DNA of 64,000 nucleotides. It comes from Vespa crabro (taxonomy: Eukaryota; Arthropoda; Insecta; Hymenoptera; Vespidae). Below the pieces are notes generated by a model. The model did not search any database, had not been told where the DNA came from, and saw only the letters and a list, made by a program, of their open reading frames with translations. Numbering within the stretch: position 1 is the first letter of the stretch; each line of letters starts with the position of its first letter. Location: the NCBI RefSeq assembly GCF_910589235.1, contig NC_060973.1, forward strand, positions 2,782,501 through 2,846,500, read 5' to 3'. This document shows, piece after piece, positions 13,508 to 25,100 of this stretch. The position numbers and the translations under genes are program-made.

Positions 13508-13728
13508 ATCGTGTAGATTTTCGTTTCTCTTTTTTTGGCGAAGATTCGGTGTTGATATCAAATAGCGGCGAACAATTTTCAATGTCTTTTAATCGAGGCT
13601 GAAAAAAATTATTTTCTATTATTAATTAATTTCGTAATATTATATTGTCGGGGGAAAAAAAAAAATTAGACGTCACTCACTTTTAGAAAAACTCTATTTG
13701 ACAAAAATATAAACACATTACGATCATC
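13508..13728 (-). CDS. Two terminal exons of an unidentified minus-strand gene
   Basis: Reading the minus strand, an exon at about 13728-13673 (IKDDRNVFIFLSNRVFLK) has an AG acceptor and a GTGAGT donor. It joins in phase to a last exon at about 13599-13508 that starts PRLKDIENCSPLFDINTE and ends in a basic tail KKEKRKSTR and a stop. No earlier exon was found in 13740-14460. It lies 95 bases upstream of the ODF2 start. The LFDI motif here resembles two LFDIK motifs in the ODF2 N-terminal exon, so it may be related to that extension. Could be a small separate gene or noise. Confidence 0.4.
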
Positions 13729-13739
13729 TTTTATCTGCC

Positions 13740-14466
13740 AATAATTTCATTCGATTAAAAATGTATCACTTGAATGCAGTTATTGTAACTATGGTGCAAG
13801 TATTTATCATGTATATTATTTACACAAATATGCATTTATATATAAGAAAAATTATATAATCATTACTAAAATATGTAATATAATATACATAATAAAATAT
13901 TTATGTTATCTTAAAGAATATAAAATTGATAAAATCTTGTATATAAAATGTAGAAGTTATACGTTTCAACGTATTTTTAATAACTCCATCTAATGGAAAA
14001 ATGTGTGAACTAATTTTAGAAAATCATTTTCATTAACAGATTACATTTTCTTTTAATAACATTTAAATAAATTAATTTAATCTACGCTATAATGTATATG
14101 TAAAAAGATATGTAAAGTTTCTAATCAAATTATTTTAAGTTACTAAATGTTTTATATTTTTTTTTAAGAACCTATTGGCGCTACAATCGCTAATAGATTG
14201 ATCCTGTATATGTTCATGTCAAGTATAAATTGTAAATATCCTAACGCGTTTATATTTACATTGAATAAAAGTTATTGTTTACATCAAGAAAAACTATTGT
14301 TGAAAAAAAAAAAAATACTATTTCTTATTTATGTCATTATGATCAAGAATTATCAAAGACAAAATATGCTAATATAACCAAATAATATGTTTTAAATTGA
14401 ATAAAAATATAATTCTTATTAAAGCAATGCTTATTATAGCATAAAATAATAATATCTTAACAAAAA
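13740..14466. promoter_or_regulatory. AT-rich upstream region of RFWD3
   Basis: About 730 bases of very AT-rich DNA between the orphan minus-strand exons and the RFWD3 start. A short less AT-rich patch at 14170-14250 (CTATTGGCGCTACAATCG) may be core promoter. No exon supported. Confidence 0.35.
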
Positions 14467-16377
14467 ATGGAAGATATGGAATACAGTTAAGTAATGGCTT
14501 TAATATTACTTATAAATATAGAAGGGAAAAAATAATAGTAGTAAATAATTAATAATAAACATTGTTAATATTATACAAATATGTTAAGTTGTTTCTTTTT
14601 TTTTTCTTTTTCATTTTCTCAGGCGAAGAAGAAGAGTCGGAAGAAAGAAATGTTATTCCTGAAAGGCTTCCTTCACCCATTGAAAATGTATCTGAAGAAA
14701 ATGTATTACCGTCTAATAATGAAGAAAATGATTCAAGTACTGATACTGTTGCTGATAGTTTAATTAATGAGCCAATTACAAAATGTATGCATTTTGAATT
14801 CTCTTCATCATATAATAAAAAATATTTTATATTTATGTATTACATATATATATATATATATATATATATACTTTTTCTAATTAGGTCAAAAAATCTCTGT
14901 GACAGAAGAATCTTCAGCAGATAATAATGAGAATACGGATGATTCTGATCAATCGTGTCCAATTTGTATGGAATTATGGACAACGACTGGTGAACATCGT
15001 TTGTGCTGCTTACGTTGTGGACATTTATTTGGACACAGTTGCCTTTTAAGGTGGTTACAGGTTTCTTGTACATCTTCAAATCGAAGATGTCCTCAATGTA
15101 ATAGAAAAGCTGCTGTAAAAGATGTTAGGATGTTATATGCTAAAAAATTGATATGCATTGATACCTCTGAACTGGAAACAATGAAAAATCAATTGTCAAC
15201 TGTAACAGCAGAAAAAAATCGTATCGAAGCAGAATTATCAAAAAGCAATCTTCGACAAAAGTTATATGAACAACAATTGACTACTATGAAAAGTCGTATT
15301 GCTGAGCTTCAAAGTCAACTCTCTACCACAAAAAGTGATTTTAATCGTTGTCAAAGTATGTCAACAAATACAAACACAAAATTTCATCTTGAAAATTCTT
15401 TAGAGATATGTAAAGAGGATGGATGCCGTGTATTAGATTACAATCATTGGTATGGATTATTGGCCGTTTCACAAAAATCAGGAAATTCATTATTCGCAGG
15501 ATATGGTGTAAAAAAAATAGATGTCGAGAACTTTGTACCACGTCAATTTCTATTCCTTCATTCTCAAGCTATAAGAGACATTAGTTTTCATCCCTCGCAA
15601 CAATCTGTACTTCTAAGTGTTGGCTTTGACAAAAGTGCTAAATTAATTGATATCCAAAGCAATACTATAATGCACTCATATACAACAGATTTTACATTAT
15701 GGAGTTGCTGCTGGTCAGGTGATGATTCTAATATTTTTTTCGCTGGTGCTCAAAATGGATCGATAATGCAATTTGATATTAGACAAACATCGACTCCCGT
15801 TGATCTTTTAGAAAGTTCTACTGATAGATCACCTGTTATTTCTTTAGCAACAGTACCTGCATATGCAGGAAGTGGAATTAGCAGAGGTGGATTTATAGCG
15901 TGTCGTTTAAACAGTTGTAACGCGTACGAACTAAAGGAATCTACATATATATCAAAAGAAATGAATTTACAAGGTCCTTTTGTCTCTGTACGTTATGATA
16001 AAAAAAATAATCACGCTCTTATATCTTGTCGACCTAACGAACGATTACCTCAAGCAAGACATATTGTATGTTCTATTGAAAAAGGAAATGATGAAATGGT
16101 TTTATGCAATATTGTACATACATTTAATGCTGGGAATTCTCAACGTCTTTTGTCACGTCCTTGTCATGTATCTGTAGAAAACGATACGCTAATTGCTGTC
16201 CACCAAGAATCTATTAGTAGTATTCCATTTTGGAGTACGTCAACTGGCAATCAAGTGCATACACTTCCAGTATCTGATCCAATCATAGATATGTGTTCTT
16301 TCAAAATTAATGACAATGTATATTTAGCAACTCTTTCTGCAAGAAAACTTAGAATGTACAAACATAACTCCTTGTGA
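14467..16377 (+). CDS. RFWD3: RFWD3-like E3 ubiquitin ligase (RING + WD40)
   Basis: In vertebrates RFWD3 is a nuclear E3 ligase that ubiquitinates RPA at stalled forks and helps interstrand-crosslink repair. Three exons in phase: 14467-14485, 14623-14784 and 14885-16377, giving 557 residues (human about 774). The first exon codes MEDMEY. Residues 1-84 are acidic and Ser/Asn-rich. A C3HC4 RING starts at Cys85 (CPICMELW), with CLRCGHLFGHSC and CPQCNRKA completing the zinc ligands by about 131. A coiled coil follows (ELETMKNQLSTVTAEKNRIE), then a C-terminal WD40 region with HSQAIRDISFHPSQQSVLLS and FDKSAKLIDI. The domain order RING, coiled coil, WD40 is diagnostic. The short first exon is the least certain part. 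Confidence 0.87.
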
Positions 16378-17775
16378 CAATGATACTTTTGCTAACTATT
16401 ATTACTTATTAGTCAGTTACCTTATTTGTGATCTATTGGAAACATAATTTAAAAATATTACATGTAAATATTTACTTTGAATGTAATAATAACTTATGAA
16501 TCTACTAAGTAAAATGATTAAGGAACTATAAATATATATTTTAATACCTATTTTATACAATATTGTATTCTACCTATAATATTGTTTACAAATCTTCTGC
16601 AGCAAAAAGAATTTTGCTCAAATACAATAATATAAAGACAAAAGATATAACTAACCAATTGTTAGTATTTTTTCCTAAATTGATTAGATATAAAGTGGAA
16701 GTAAGTCATGTTAAAAATTAAAAATAAGAGATCTACTTGAACAAGGATTCTTACTTTGGTTTAATTGAATTGACATGCGTTTGAAAAGAGAACGATATTC
16801 GATACAATTGACTCAATATTACATAAAGTTGAGAAATTCAATTGTATACTACATATTTAATATTTTCTCATATATAATATAAAATTTGTTTGTTTTATTT
16901 TTTCTTTTTTCATCGAACTCGTATAGTAAAAAGAAGCATTAACAAAATTTAATAAGGATTTTATAAATCAATTTCTCGTGTAACATAAAAATTTGTTTAA
17001 ATAAATTTTTTAACTAAATAGTATGAAATTTTACAATCTGTGTTTGTTTGCAAAATATTTTTCCATATTGCAAGATTTTGTAATGCATATTCAATGCATT
17101 TATAATATATATTTTTGAATACGTTTTGAATAACATAATTAAAAGTAATGAATAAATGCAGTGGTTGTCTGAATCTGGAATGTCAATCACTAAATTTGAA
17201 TATAAAATAATATTTCTATGTGCATATGAGGTGATGAAGAATCAGGTCATTGTCCATAACCCAACACCAGAAATGTACAAAATGTAAATATTAACAATAT
17301 GGTATTTAAGTGTATGAACGTTTTTATAAATACAATCTAACATTATTAAATCTTCATCTATTTCAGTAACATACATTCCGAATCTAATCACATTACACTT
17401 CTATATGTTTTAAGAAAAGAAGTGTAGGGAAATAATATTGAAGATCAAAAAAACATGTTTTCTGTCTTGATATATGTTCTTATATAAGAAGCATCGTATC
17501 ATATATTGACTTCTGTAACATAAACCAATATATATCAGGTACCGTTCTACAAGAGATTTCACTACAGTACCGAGAAAAATTTCTTTAAGTTTACTTGCTT
17601 ATAAAGAAAAAACAAATATATGCAAAGTATAATTAATATCCTGATCTATAAAATTTATAAACGGAGAATAAAGAAAAGAAGACGTATATGTTTGTGTTTG
17701 TTTTGTGTACAACATAAAATTAAAAGAAATACACACTCAACCATTCAAAACATTAATCGTTCTGAAACATCGTAC

Positions 17776-17810
<35 letters not shown>

Positions 17811-18241
17811 AAAAGAAAAAAAAGAAAAAAAAAAGACGTAATAAACACACTACTCAATTTCCATAACAGTTAAAAATATGCTTGTAAAGCATATTTATCA
17901 CCTCATTTGAATTAAGATTAAGAACTAAATTTTTGTTTGTAGATCTTATCTTTGAAATATACAGCTAATTATAAATTTTACCTTTATACGTTTCATTAGA
18001 TTTTTTTTTAAGCCTGTATTTTATAAATCAAGCAGATAACTATTAAAGATATCAAAATCAGATATATTGAATTTTCTTTTTTCTTTTGATCTTTTTTTCT
18101 TATACTGGAAATATTGTCATTAAAGGAGCTGAATTTTATTATAAAACTGCTATGGTATTATTAGTTGAGTGTGTCGTTACAGAAGTTCCTAAATGACAAA
18201 ATGAGTGGTCTTTGTGTGATGAATTAACTGTACAGTTATCA
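16378..18241. other. Convergent 3' region, RFWD3 / UBE2K
   Basis: About 1.86 kb without a coding exon, AT-rich. It holds a poly-A/AAAAG tract at about 17779-17833. On the minus strand AATAAA (18140-18135) is a likely poly(A) signal for UBE2K about 100 bases past its stop. Confidence 0.5.
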
Positions 18242-20354
18242 CTAACTGAAGAGCTGCTCAGTGGCACGTTCCAAATCCCAATTATATGAGGAAAGAGCAA
18301 CTCTTGCATTATGTTCTTCAATCCCCATGTCTGTTAATCTTCTTATTTTTTCATCTAGCTCTGGCATCTTTGCAGGTCCTATAATTGTTTACAATAAATT
18401 TTATATATAAACGACATATCATTCATTTAAGCAAAATAAATTTGTATCTTCTGTTAATGATAAAGAAAGAATATTCGTACCACCCGCATATACAAATGTC
18501 CAATGTTTTGCAGTTTGACGAAACATATCAGGCTGTTCTTTATATTGTTTAGCTACTACTGCATCCTGAGGATCATCCGGTTCTGCTGCAGATAACAATG
18601 CTTGTAATGATAGCAATACTGTTCGTAAAGTCATTGCGGCTGCCCTTAAATGTAACAATAAAATTTCAAAATATATTTCATGTTATATGTATAAATCTAT
18701 AAGAAAATTTATGCATCAAATTCTTTTAACAATATAACAATGTTTTCTATATTGAAAATAATAAAAGATAGATAAATAGACATATGATATAGAATTATGT
18801 ACCATTGATCTTTTAATATGTCCAGACAAATAGCACCCGTGACCGAAGATATGTTAGGATGCCATATTTTTGTTATAAAACGAACCTATAACAGAAATAA
18901 AATAAATTAAATAAAAATATTTTAATGAAAAATTGTAATGTATAGAAATTGCAGTGTATTTTACATCGACACATCATAGTAATTATCATATTTAAAATGA
19001 TCAAGATATTTAAAACACATTAACTTACAAAGTGCTTACTTTAGGAGGATTGAAGGGATAAGTCTCAGGTACTTTGATTTCAAGTACAAAATTACCTCCC
19101 TCATAAGGTGTATCTGGTGGCCCAGCTATTTCTCCTTTTAATTCAGTGAAGCTATCATTTACCAACTCGACTTTAATTGCACACTTTGCCACCTGTAGCA
19201 AGATTTAAATAGCAATATAAGAGTTTGGATAGTTACAAGAAAATTCATCAAAATTAAATTGTATATTTATATTCTATCTTAAAAACATTTGATGAAAGAG
19301 GTCAAATTGCATGAATTATTATGCTAAAGAAAAACAAATGAAAGTAGAAAACAACATATTTATCATGCTATAGTAGAAATAAATAATATACATGTTTACA
19401 TTTTAAAATTACTGCTGATAAATGAAAGTTTACACAATGACACATAAGAATCATTAAACCAAACAAGAATATTACTAAATGATACTTTTAAATAAATCTT
19501 GCATATGGTACAAACAGTTTTGTTGTTCCATTTTATAAAAAAAGAACATAATATTACCATAACCCTTGAACCCAAGGATAGATAAGAAAGCACTACAAAA
19601 AATATCCTATAACGATAATATTTAATTTCAATGTGGTAATGATTACAACACTCTCTTTGAGATATATTATATACAAATACGTAAAAGCTATTTGTTACTG
19701 CAAAACTCAATTCAATAAAGAAGTGGACATAATGGAGAAGCAAAAAATACCTAAGGAAATAAAGTGTACACGAGAAGAGGAAAAATCAGGTATGCAGAAA
19801 AAAGCAAAAAAAGAAAAAAAAAAAAGGAATTTCTCTATCCACTCTCTTTTATTTTGGTAAGAAAGGGAAAAGTCAATTGGTAGGATAATCTTTGGCATAT
19901 CTACTGTAAAATCCGAAAATATGATATGACAAATACGCCATCGATTATAACTATCTATTTTCGCTGACTCAGCAAGAACATAATTCGGTTACTTCGACTT
20001 TATATAACACTTGAGCGATTAAATCACAAGCGTATCATAAATACGAGATATATTATTCTAATATAATCCGAAAATTGAGATTTTATTTAGAGGATCACTC
20101 GCATATTGACTAGAGTTCGCGCTTGTATGATTTTCGTAACACGGAGATATGTTAGAGCTTACGATAGTCCAACGGTCATCGGACTGAAACGTTGTTCATA
20201 ATGATTGACAAGTATTTTATCGTGCATTCATGAGAGACAACAGGTGATTTCGCGCTTCTTTCATAACAATTTGCTCGACGAAGAAGTTCCGGAGCACATC
20301 CTCTTTTTTTTCGTTCTCTCTCTCCCTCCCTCTCTCTCTCTCTCTCGCTTTTTC

Positions 20355-20396
<42 letters not shown>

Positions 20397-20665
20397 CTTA
20401 TCTCTCTCTCTCTCTCTCTCTCACTCTCTCTATCTATCTCTATCTCATTCTGTCATGCCGTGCACACGGTGTGAGATAAAGAAAAGAGTAAAAGTACACG
20501 AAAAGCCGCAAAAGCCGCATAACCGCAAAGCGCTTCTCCTTCGCGCATTGATTCGAGATCGAATCTACGTTGTCTGCTCCGTGAGGTGATCCCTCCACTC
20601 ACCTCCTCACTCTTTATAACCTCTTTGAATTCCCGTTTGATTCGCTGCGCCGCGATGTTCGCCAT
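18242..20665 (-). CDS. UBE2K: Ubiquitin-conjugating enzyme E2 K (UBE2K, UBC + UBA)
   Basis: E2 enzyme that carries ubiquitin on a Cys thioester and builds Lys48-linked chains. Five exons in phase: 20665-20603, 19192-19040, 18885-18803, 18644-18481 and 18378-18242, giving 199 residues (human 200). The start MANIAAQRIKREFKEVIKSE matches the family, so this ATG was chosen over an upstream in-frame one at 20710. The UBC fold spans about 1-155 with PFNPPKVRFITKIWHPNISS. The catalytic Cys92 is in GAICLDILKDQW. A C-terminal UBA domain (about 160-199) has RRLTDMGIEEHNARVALS and ends QLFS. Intron 1 is 1.4 kb and contains long CT repeats; the rest are short. Divergent from PRPS, convergent with RFWD3. 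All key residues are present. Confidence 0.95.
20313..20447. repeat. CT microsatellite in UBE2K intron 1
   Basis: Imperfect (CT)n tract of about 135 bases, interrupted by TCTATCTA and CCTCC. On the minus (transcribed) strand it is GA-rich, located upstream of the second exon in the first intron, close to the promoter. Confidence 0.85.
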
Positions 20666-20852
20666 AGTTTCCGAATCTTTAACGCGCGACGTCGTCGTTG
20701 TCGTCAGCACGCTCTCATCGTCTCTTTGAGTCTCGCGTCTTAACGAATGGAATCGAGGAAGTACTGCTGCTCACGAGCGTCAGCCGGTGCACGCTCTCCT
20801 CCGATGCTCTTCGTCCTCTCTCCGTTAACTCTCTCTCTCTCTCTTTCTCACA

Positions 20853-20896
<44 letters not shown>

Positions 20897-22169
20897 TTCT
20901 TTCTCTCTCTCTTCCTCCCTCTCTTTCACTCTTGCTCGCGCGCGCACTCTTTCTCTTTCTTCGCGATATGTATCTGTATCGTCGAGTTTGCCGTTCGGCG
21001 CAACTCGAATTTTTCACGATACGATCAAAAAAGAGAAGGACAAGGAAATCTCTTTTTATCACCCTTCTCGATTCTTCTCTATTTCTTATCAAAAATCTCT
21101 TTTCCTGTGGACGCATCCAACAACTTGTCGTACTGATCGCCGTTGTCGGCGCAACATCGATGATATATAAAAACCCTGACTGTCAGTTGTTCTCTCGTGG
21201 TCTCTTTCACCCTTCTTAACTCTTCACATTTATTTAATGCGCACTCTTACGGTTTTGTCTAAAATCACGGCGTCATGTCGCGTTCGCGCCATTGCGCCGC
21301 TCAAAACTGCCGCCAAATTGTAAATACGCCGGAATCAATTGTCCTTTCCGTTCTTTCGCTCATTATCGTTCAAGGACGTTCTAACTGTAAGAAAAAAAAA
21401 AAGTTACGATCAAGATATTGCTCTTTTTTTATCCTCGAGAACACATATCTTTTTTTTTCTCTCTTTCTCTCTCTCTTTCTTTCTCGTTTTTTCCTTTTTC
21501 GAGGCCAATGTTCTCTTCTTCACCTTCCCACATAATATATCACTTTTTTTCTCAACTACTTTTTTCACTATGTGGATTATCGACGTCGCGTAAAAAATGA
21601 AAAAATGTTTATTCATTCTTATTTTAAGGAAATGTAACGCGTTAAATTATTTTTCTCGTATACCTCCTCAAGGTCACCGAATACGACGTTTCCCGCGCCA
21701 AACTTCTCACTCTTAAATATGTGTATACATATATATACATACATATGTATATATATATACACATACACGTACGTCGTGAAGCATGCTCTGCAACAAAATG
21801 GTGACGTGGGAATGCACAGCGTGACCTTAAAAAAAAAAAAGAAATCTTTTTACGCGTTTTTCTTGTTTCTTTTCATTTCTTCGATTAAACAACGAAAAAC
21901 ATAAAGAAAAAGATGTAACGTCGTAAAAGATCAAACAACGATAAGAAAAGAATAGACTGTATCGTTTACCGCGGTAATATCCGAGTCAAAGTGGGCGGAG
22001 CGAAGCCTCCTTACGTCGCTTCCGCCGCCGCAGAGAAGGGATGTACCATTGGTTGGGGGTTTTCGGTGCTTTCTGTTTTTCAGTGATGCCTGTGTCGCAG
22101 CCAGTGCGTGCTAAGAGTTTGTTACGGGCAAACTTAGAAAACTCTCGCGGGAGATTACTCTGTAGCAGA
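20666..22169. promoter_or_regulatory. Divergent promoter region, UBE2K / PRPS
   Basis: 1.5 kb between the two divergent start codons. It is less AT-rich than average at 20666-21330 and 21960-22170, contains a second CT repeat at 20829-20934 and a GGGCGG box at 21993-21998, 170 bases before the PRPS start. Long frames here come from the CT repeat and are not taken as genes. Confidence 0.55.
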
Positions 22170-25100
22170 ATGCCCAATATCAAGGTATTCAGTGGGACAT
22201 CTCATCCTGATCTTGCCCAAAGAATTGTTGACAGGCTCGGAATCGACATTGGAAAAGTTGTCACGAAGAAGTTCAGCAACCTCGAGACATGGTAATGGTC
22301 GTTATTACTTACGCGTTAACCACGTTTATTCTTATTCGTTTAATGAGTTAAAACGAAGTACAGACCACGTGTCACCGCGACATTTATAAATATTACCTTT
22401 GTTTTATCCTTCTCTCTACGAAAGTATATTTTAGATCATTTATTTCTATGTTAGCTATTTATCGTATCTACGTTTTTAATGTTTCCCATCGCTATAGAAC
22501 TTAATTCACTCATGCAAAAACCGGTGTTCTTGCGTTTCTTTTTTTTCTTTTTCTTTTTTTTTTTTCTACTTAAACGCAATTCTTTCATATAATTGTCGAT
22601 TATTATATATTAATTCGAAATATTATTTTGTCGATAATGATTCGTATTATTTTCGATATATAAATAATTTTACTTTTTTCCGATATGGCATACATCCTTT
22701 CGTATGTAATAATTTCCTCTTGGTTATATGTTTAGTTAAGTACAAATATATCTTTTTCGATATCGCAAAATTTAGTATGTTCGCCGTTAAGTAGTATATA
22801 TCATTTTTGTCGCGTGACTGAATTTATCTGACCAATAGTTGTTTCGTATTATTAAAAGAATTTTCTAAGCATTATTTAAGACTATATTATTTTAAAAGAG
22901 TAAAGAAAAATAATCAAAAATCTAATAATACAATATTCTTTAAATTTCATTATAACAGTGTAGAAATAGGAGAATCTGTCAGAGGAGAAGACGTGTACAT
23001 TGTACAAAGTGGAAGTGGAGAAGTAAATGATAATTTGATGGAGCTCTTAATTATGATCAATGCTTGTAAAATAGCATCTGCATCCAGAGTAACTGCGGTC
23101 ATTCCATGTTTCCCATATGCAAGGCAGGATAAAAAGGACAAGGTAAAATGAGAATAAATCAATATATTTCATTTATTTTTCTTTTTAAATTTACTTCATT
23201 AAGTAACAGCCTTGAGAGTTATCTTCTTTGTTTTTTAATTTTTGGTTATAAGCCATTCATGAAGTGTATAGTGATGATCTTTTTATATTAATGCTACAAC
23301 CTATTTTTAAATAGCTGATTTTAAAACCTTGTATCAAAGACCGGTAAGTTATATGATTTTTTAAAATTTTTATACATTTTTATTTTTCATTTATAAAACA
23401 TACGTAATTTTATATTAAACTTTATCCAATTTATTATCTTTAATAATATCTAAAATTATATTAACCATTAAAATACTAATATAAATATTAAAATTGCAAG
23501 GCTGTTTCTTTTTAAATATAATAAGTAAAGTTGAATTTAGATATAATAAACTGAATAGTTTTAAATATCTTACTAATTTATTCTACCGATTAATATAATC
23601 AGAATATCTTGACTTATCTGAATGAAATGAATATTAATTTCTTAGACAGAAAGCAGATAGTAGCTCCGCCTATATTATTTATACCTTGTGATAGTAATAA
23701 ATCCTGTTTGCATAAGTAACTTTATATAATAACATCCTTGAAATTATATTTTAATATAATACATCACAGTTTCATTCATGATCTACTTTATTCTATTGGA
23801 ATAAGAAGGAGGACAATATCTTTTTGCTTACAGCTTTTGATAAATGTTTTTTACAGTTTAAATTATGCCATCATTTTAACATGTCTTTAAAATGGAAAAA
23901 TTTCTCCAGGAAGAAAACTTCTTTTAAATAGAAGTAAAATTTTTTTGTCTGTGATATCTCCACAGGGAGGCGATGGTGGTGACAAGACAAATTCCAATAA
24001 GAGTCATATTGTCATGAAGTCAAACGAATGGAAATTCAGGGTAACTTGTGGCGGATCTTATTTTTTATTTTTCTCAGTTTTTATAACTTTGCAACAAACA
24101 AATGGAGTATCATGTTATGGATGCAAGTTTTGGCATTTCATTTCCATAAAAAATATGCTTTTGTTTTTCTGCTTTCATATCATTCGCCTGCATTAAATGG
24201 TATCTTTATATATTACAGGGTCTTTATCATTTATGGACACTTATGGCACCAATTTATAAAATAGCAATAAATGGATAAGTTAATAGTCTCATAAAAGTAA
24301 TTGTTTACGTACTTTTGCTACAAAAAATATCTATACAATTAATAAGAAATTTTTACTTCTTGAATATTATGATATACAAACCCCTAGACAATCCTCAAAT
24401 AACATATTAAAAGAATTTATACAAATATAATGATCACGAAAACTTTATGAAGCTTTGCAATTAAAATAATTATACAAACTTTCGTCTAATAAGAGGCTTA
24501 CCTAGGGTCTGTTTGTAACAAAAATGCATGTCATAATCAATATAAAATAATTACAACGTTACCAAAAAAAGAAATCTCTTAATGTTAATGCAATTAATCT
24601 TTTCATATTTTACAATTTAGCAATTTCATTTATATAACCATATTTATACACAGTATAATCTTGATTATTAAAAGAAAAGCATGATATCAATTTAAAAATT
24701 TCATATTACATTGGAATTTGTGGTCATTTTAACAACTGCATTATTCTTGCAAATACATTATAGAAAGCATAAAGAAAAATAAATTATTTCTTCAGTAGCA
24801 TCAATCATTATAAACACGTTCTCATATAAAATCAACAAGATATTTTTCTTATAACTTTTTTTTATTTATTTATATTATTAATGCAATGTGGATTGATGAA
24901 AAGTAATCTAGTAAAAATATTAGAAATAACATTGCAGTGTAGCAATCTTCATAAGTGCATTGCAGATGCAACACATCATTTACAAACAATCAAAATTCTA
25001 AAGGTTATCATATGCGAGATAACTTCTATATATATATTGCAAAATAACTGATAGGTTTCATCAAGGGGGTCCTGATACCTACGCAAAGTGTATGAGATAT

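Noticed and set aside
20665..20710. Upstream in-frame ATG for UBE2K
   Set aside because: Would add residues not found in the highly conserved family; MANIAAQRIKREF is the usual start.
20205..21219. Long Ser/Leu-rich and Arg/Glu-rich frames
   Set aside because: Produced by CT/GA microsatellites in the UBE2K intron and promoter; the true UBE2K first exon is 20665-20603.
25055..25100. GC-richer stretch between AG and GT in the PRPS intron
   Set aside because: Contains an in-frame stop in the phase required between neighbouring PRPS exons.
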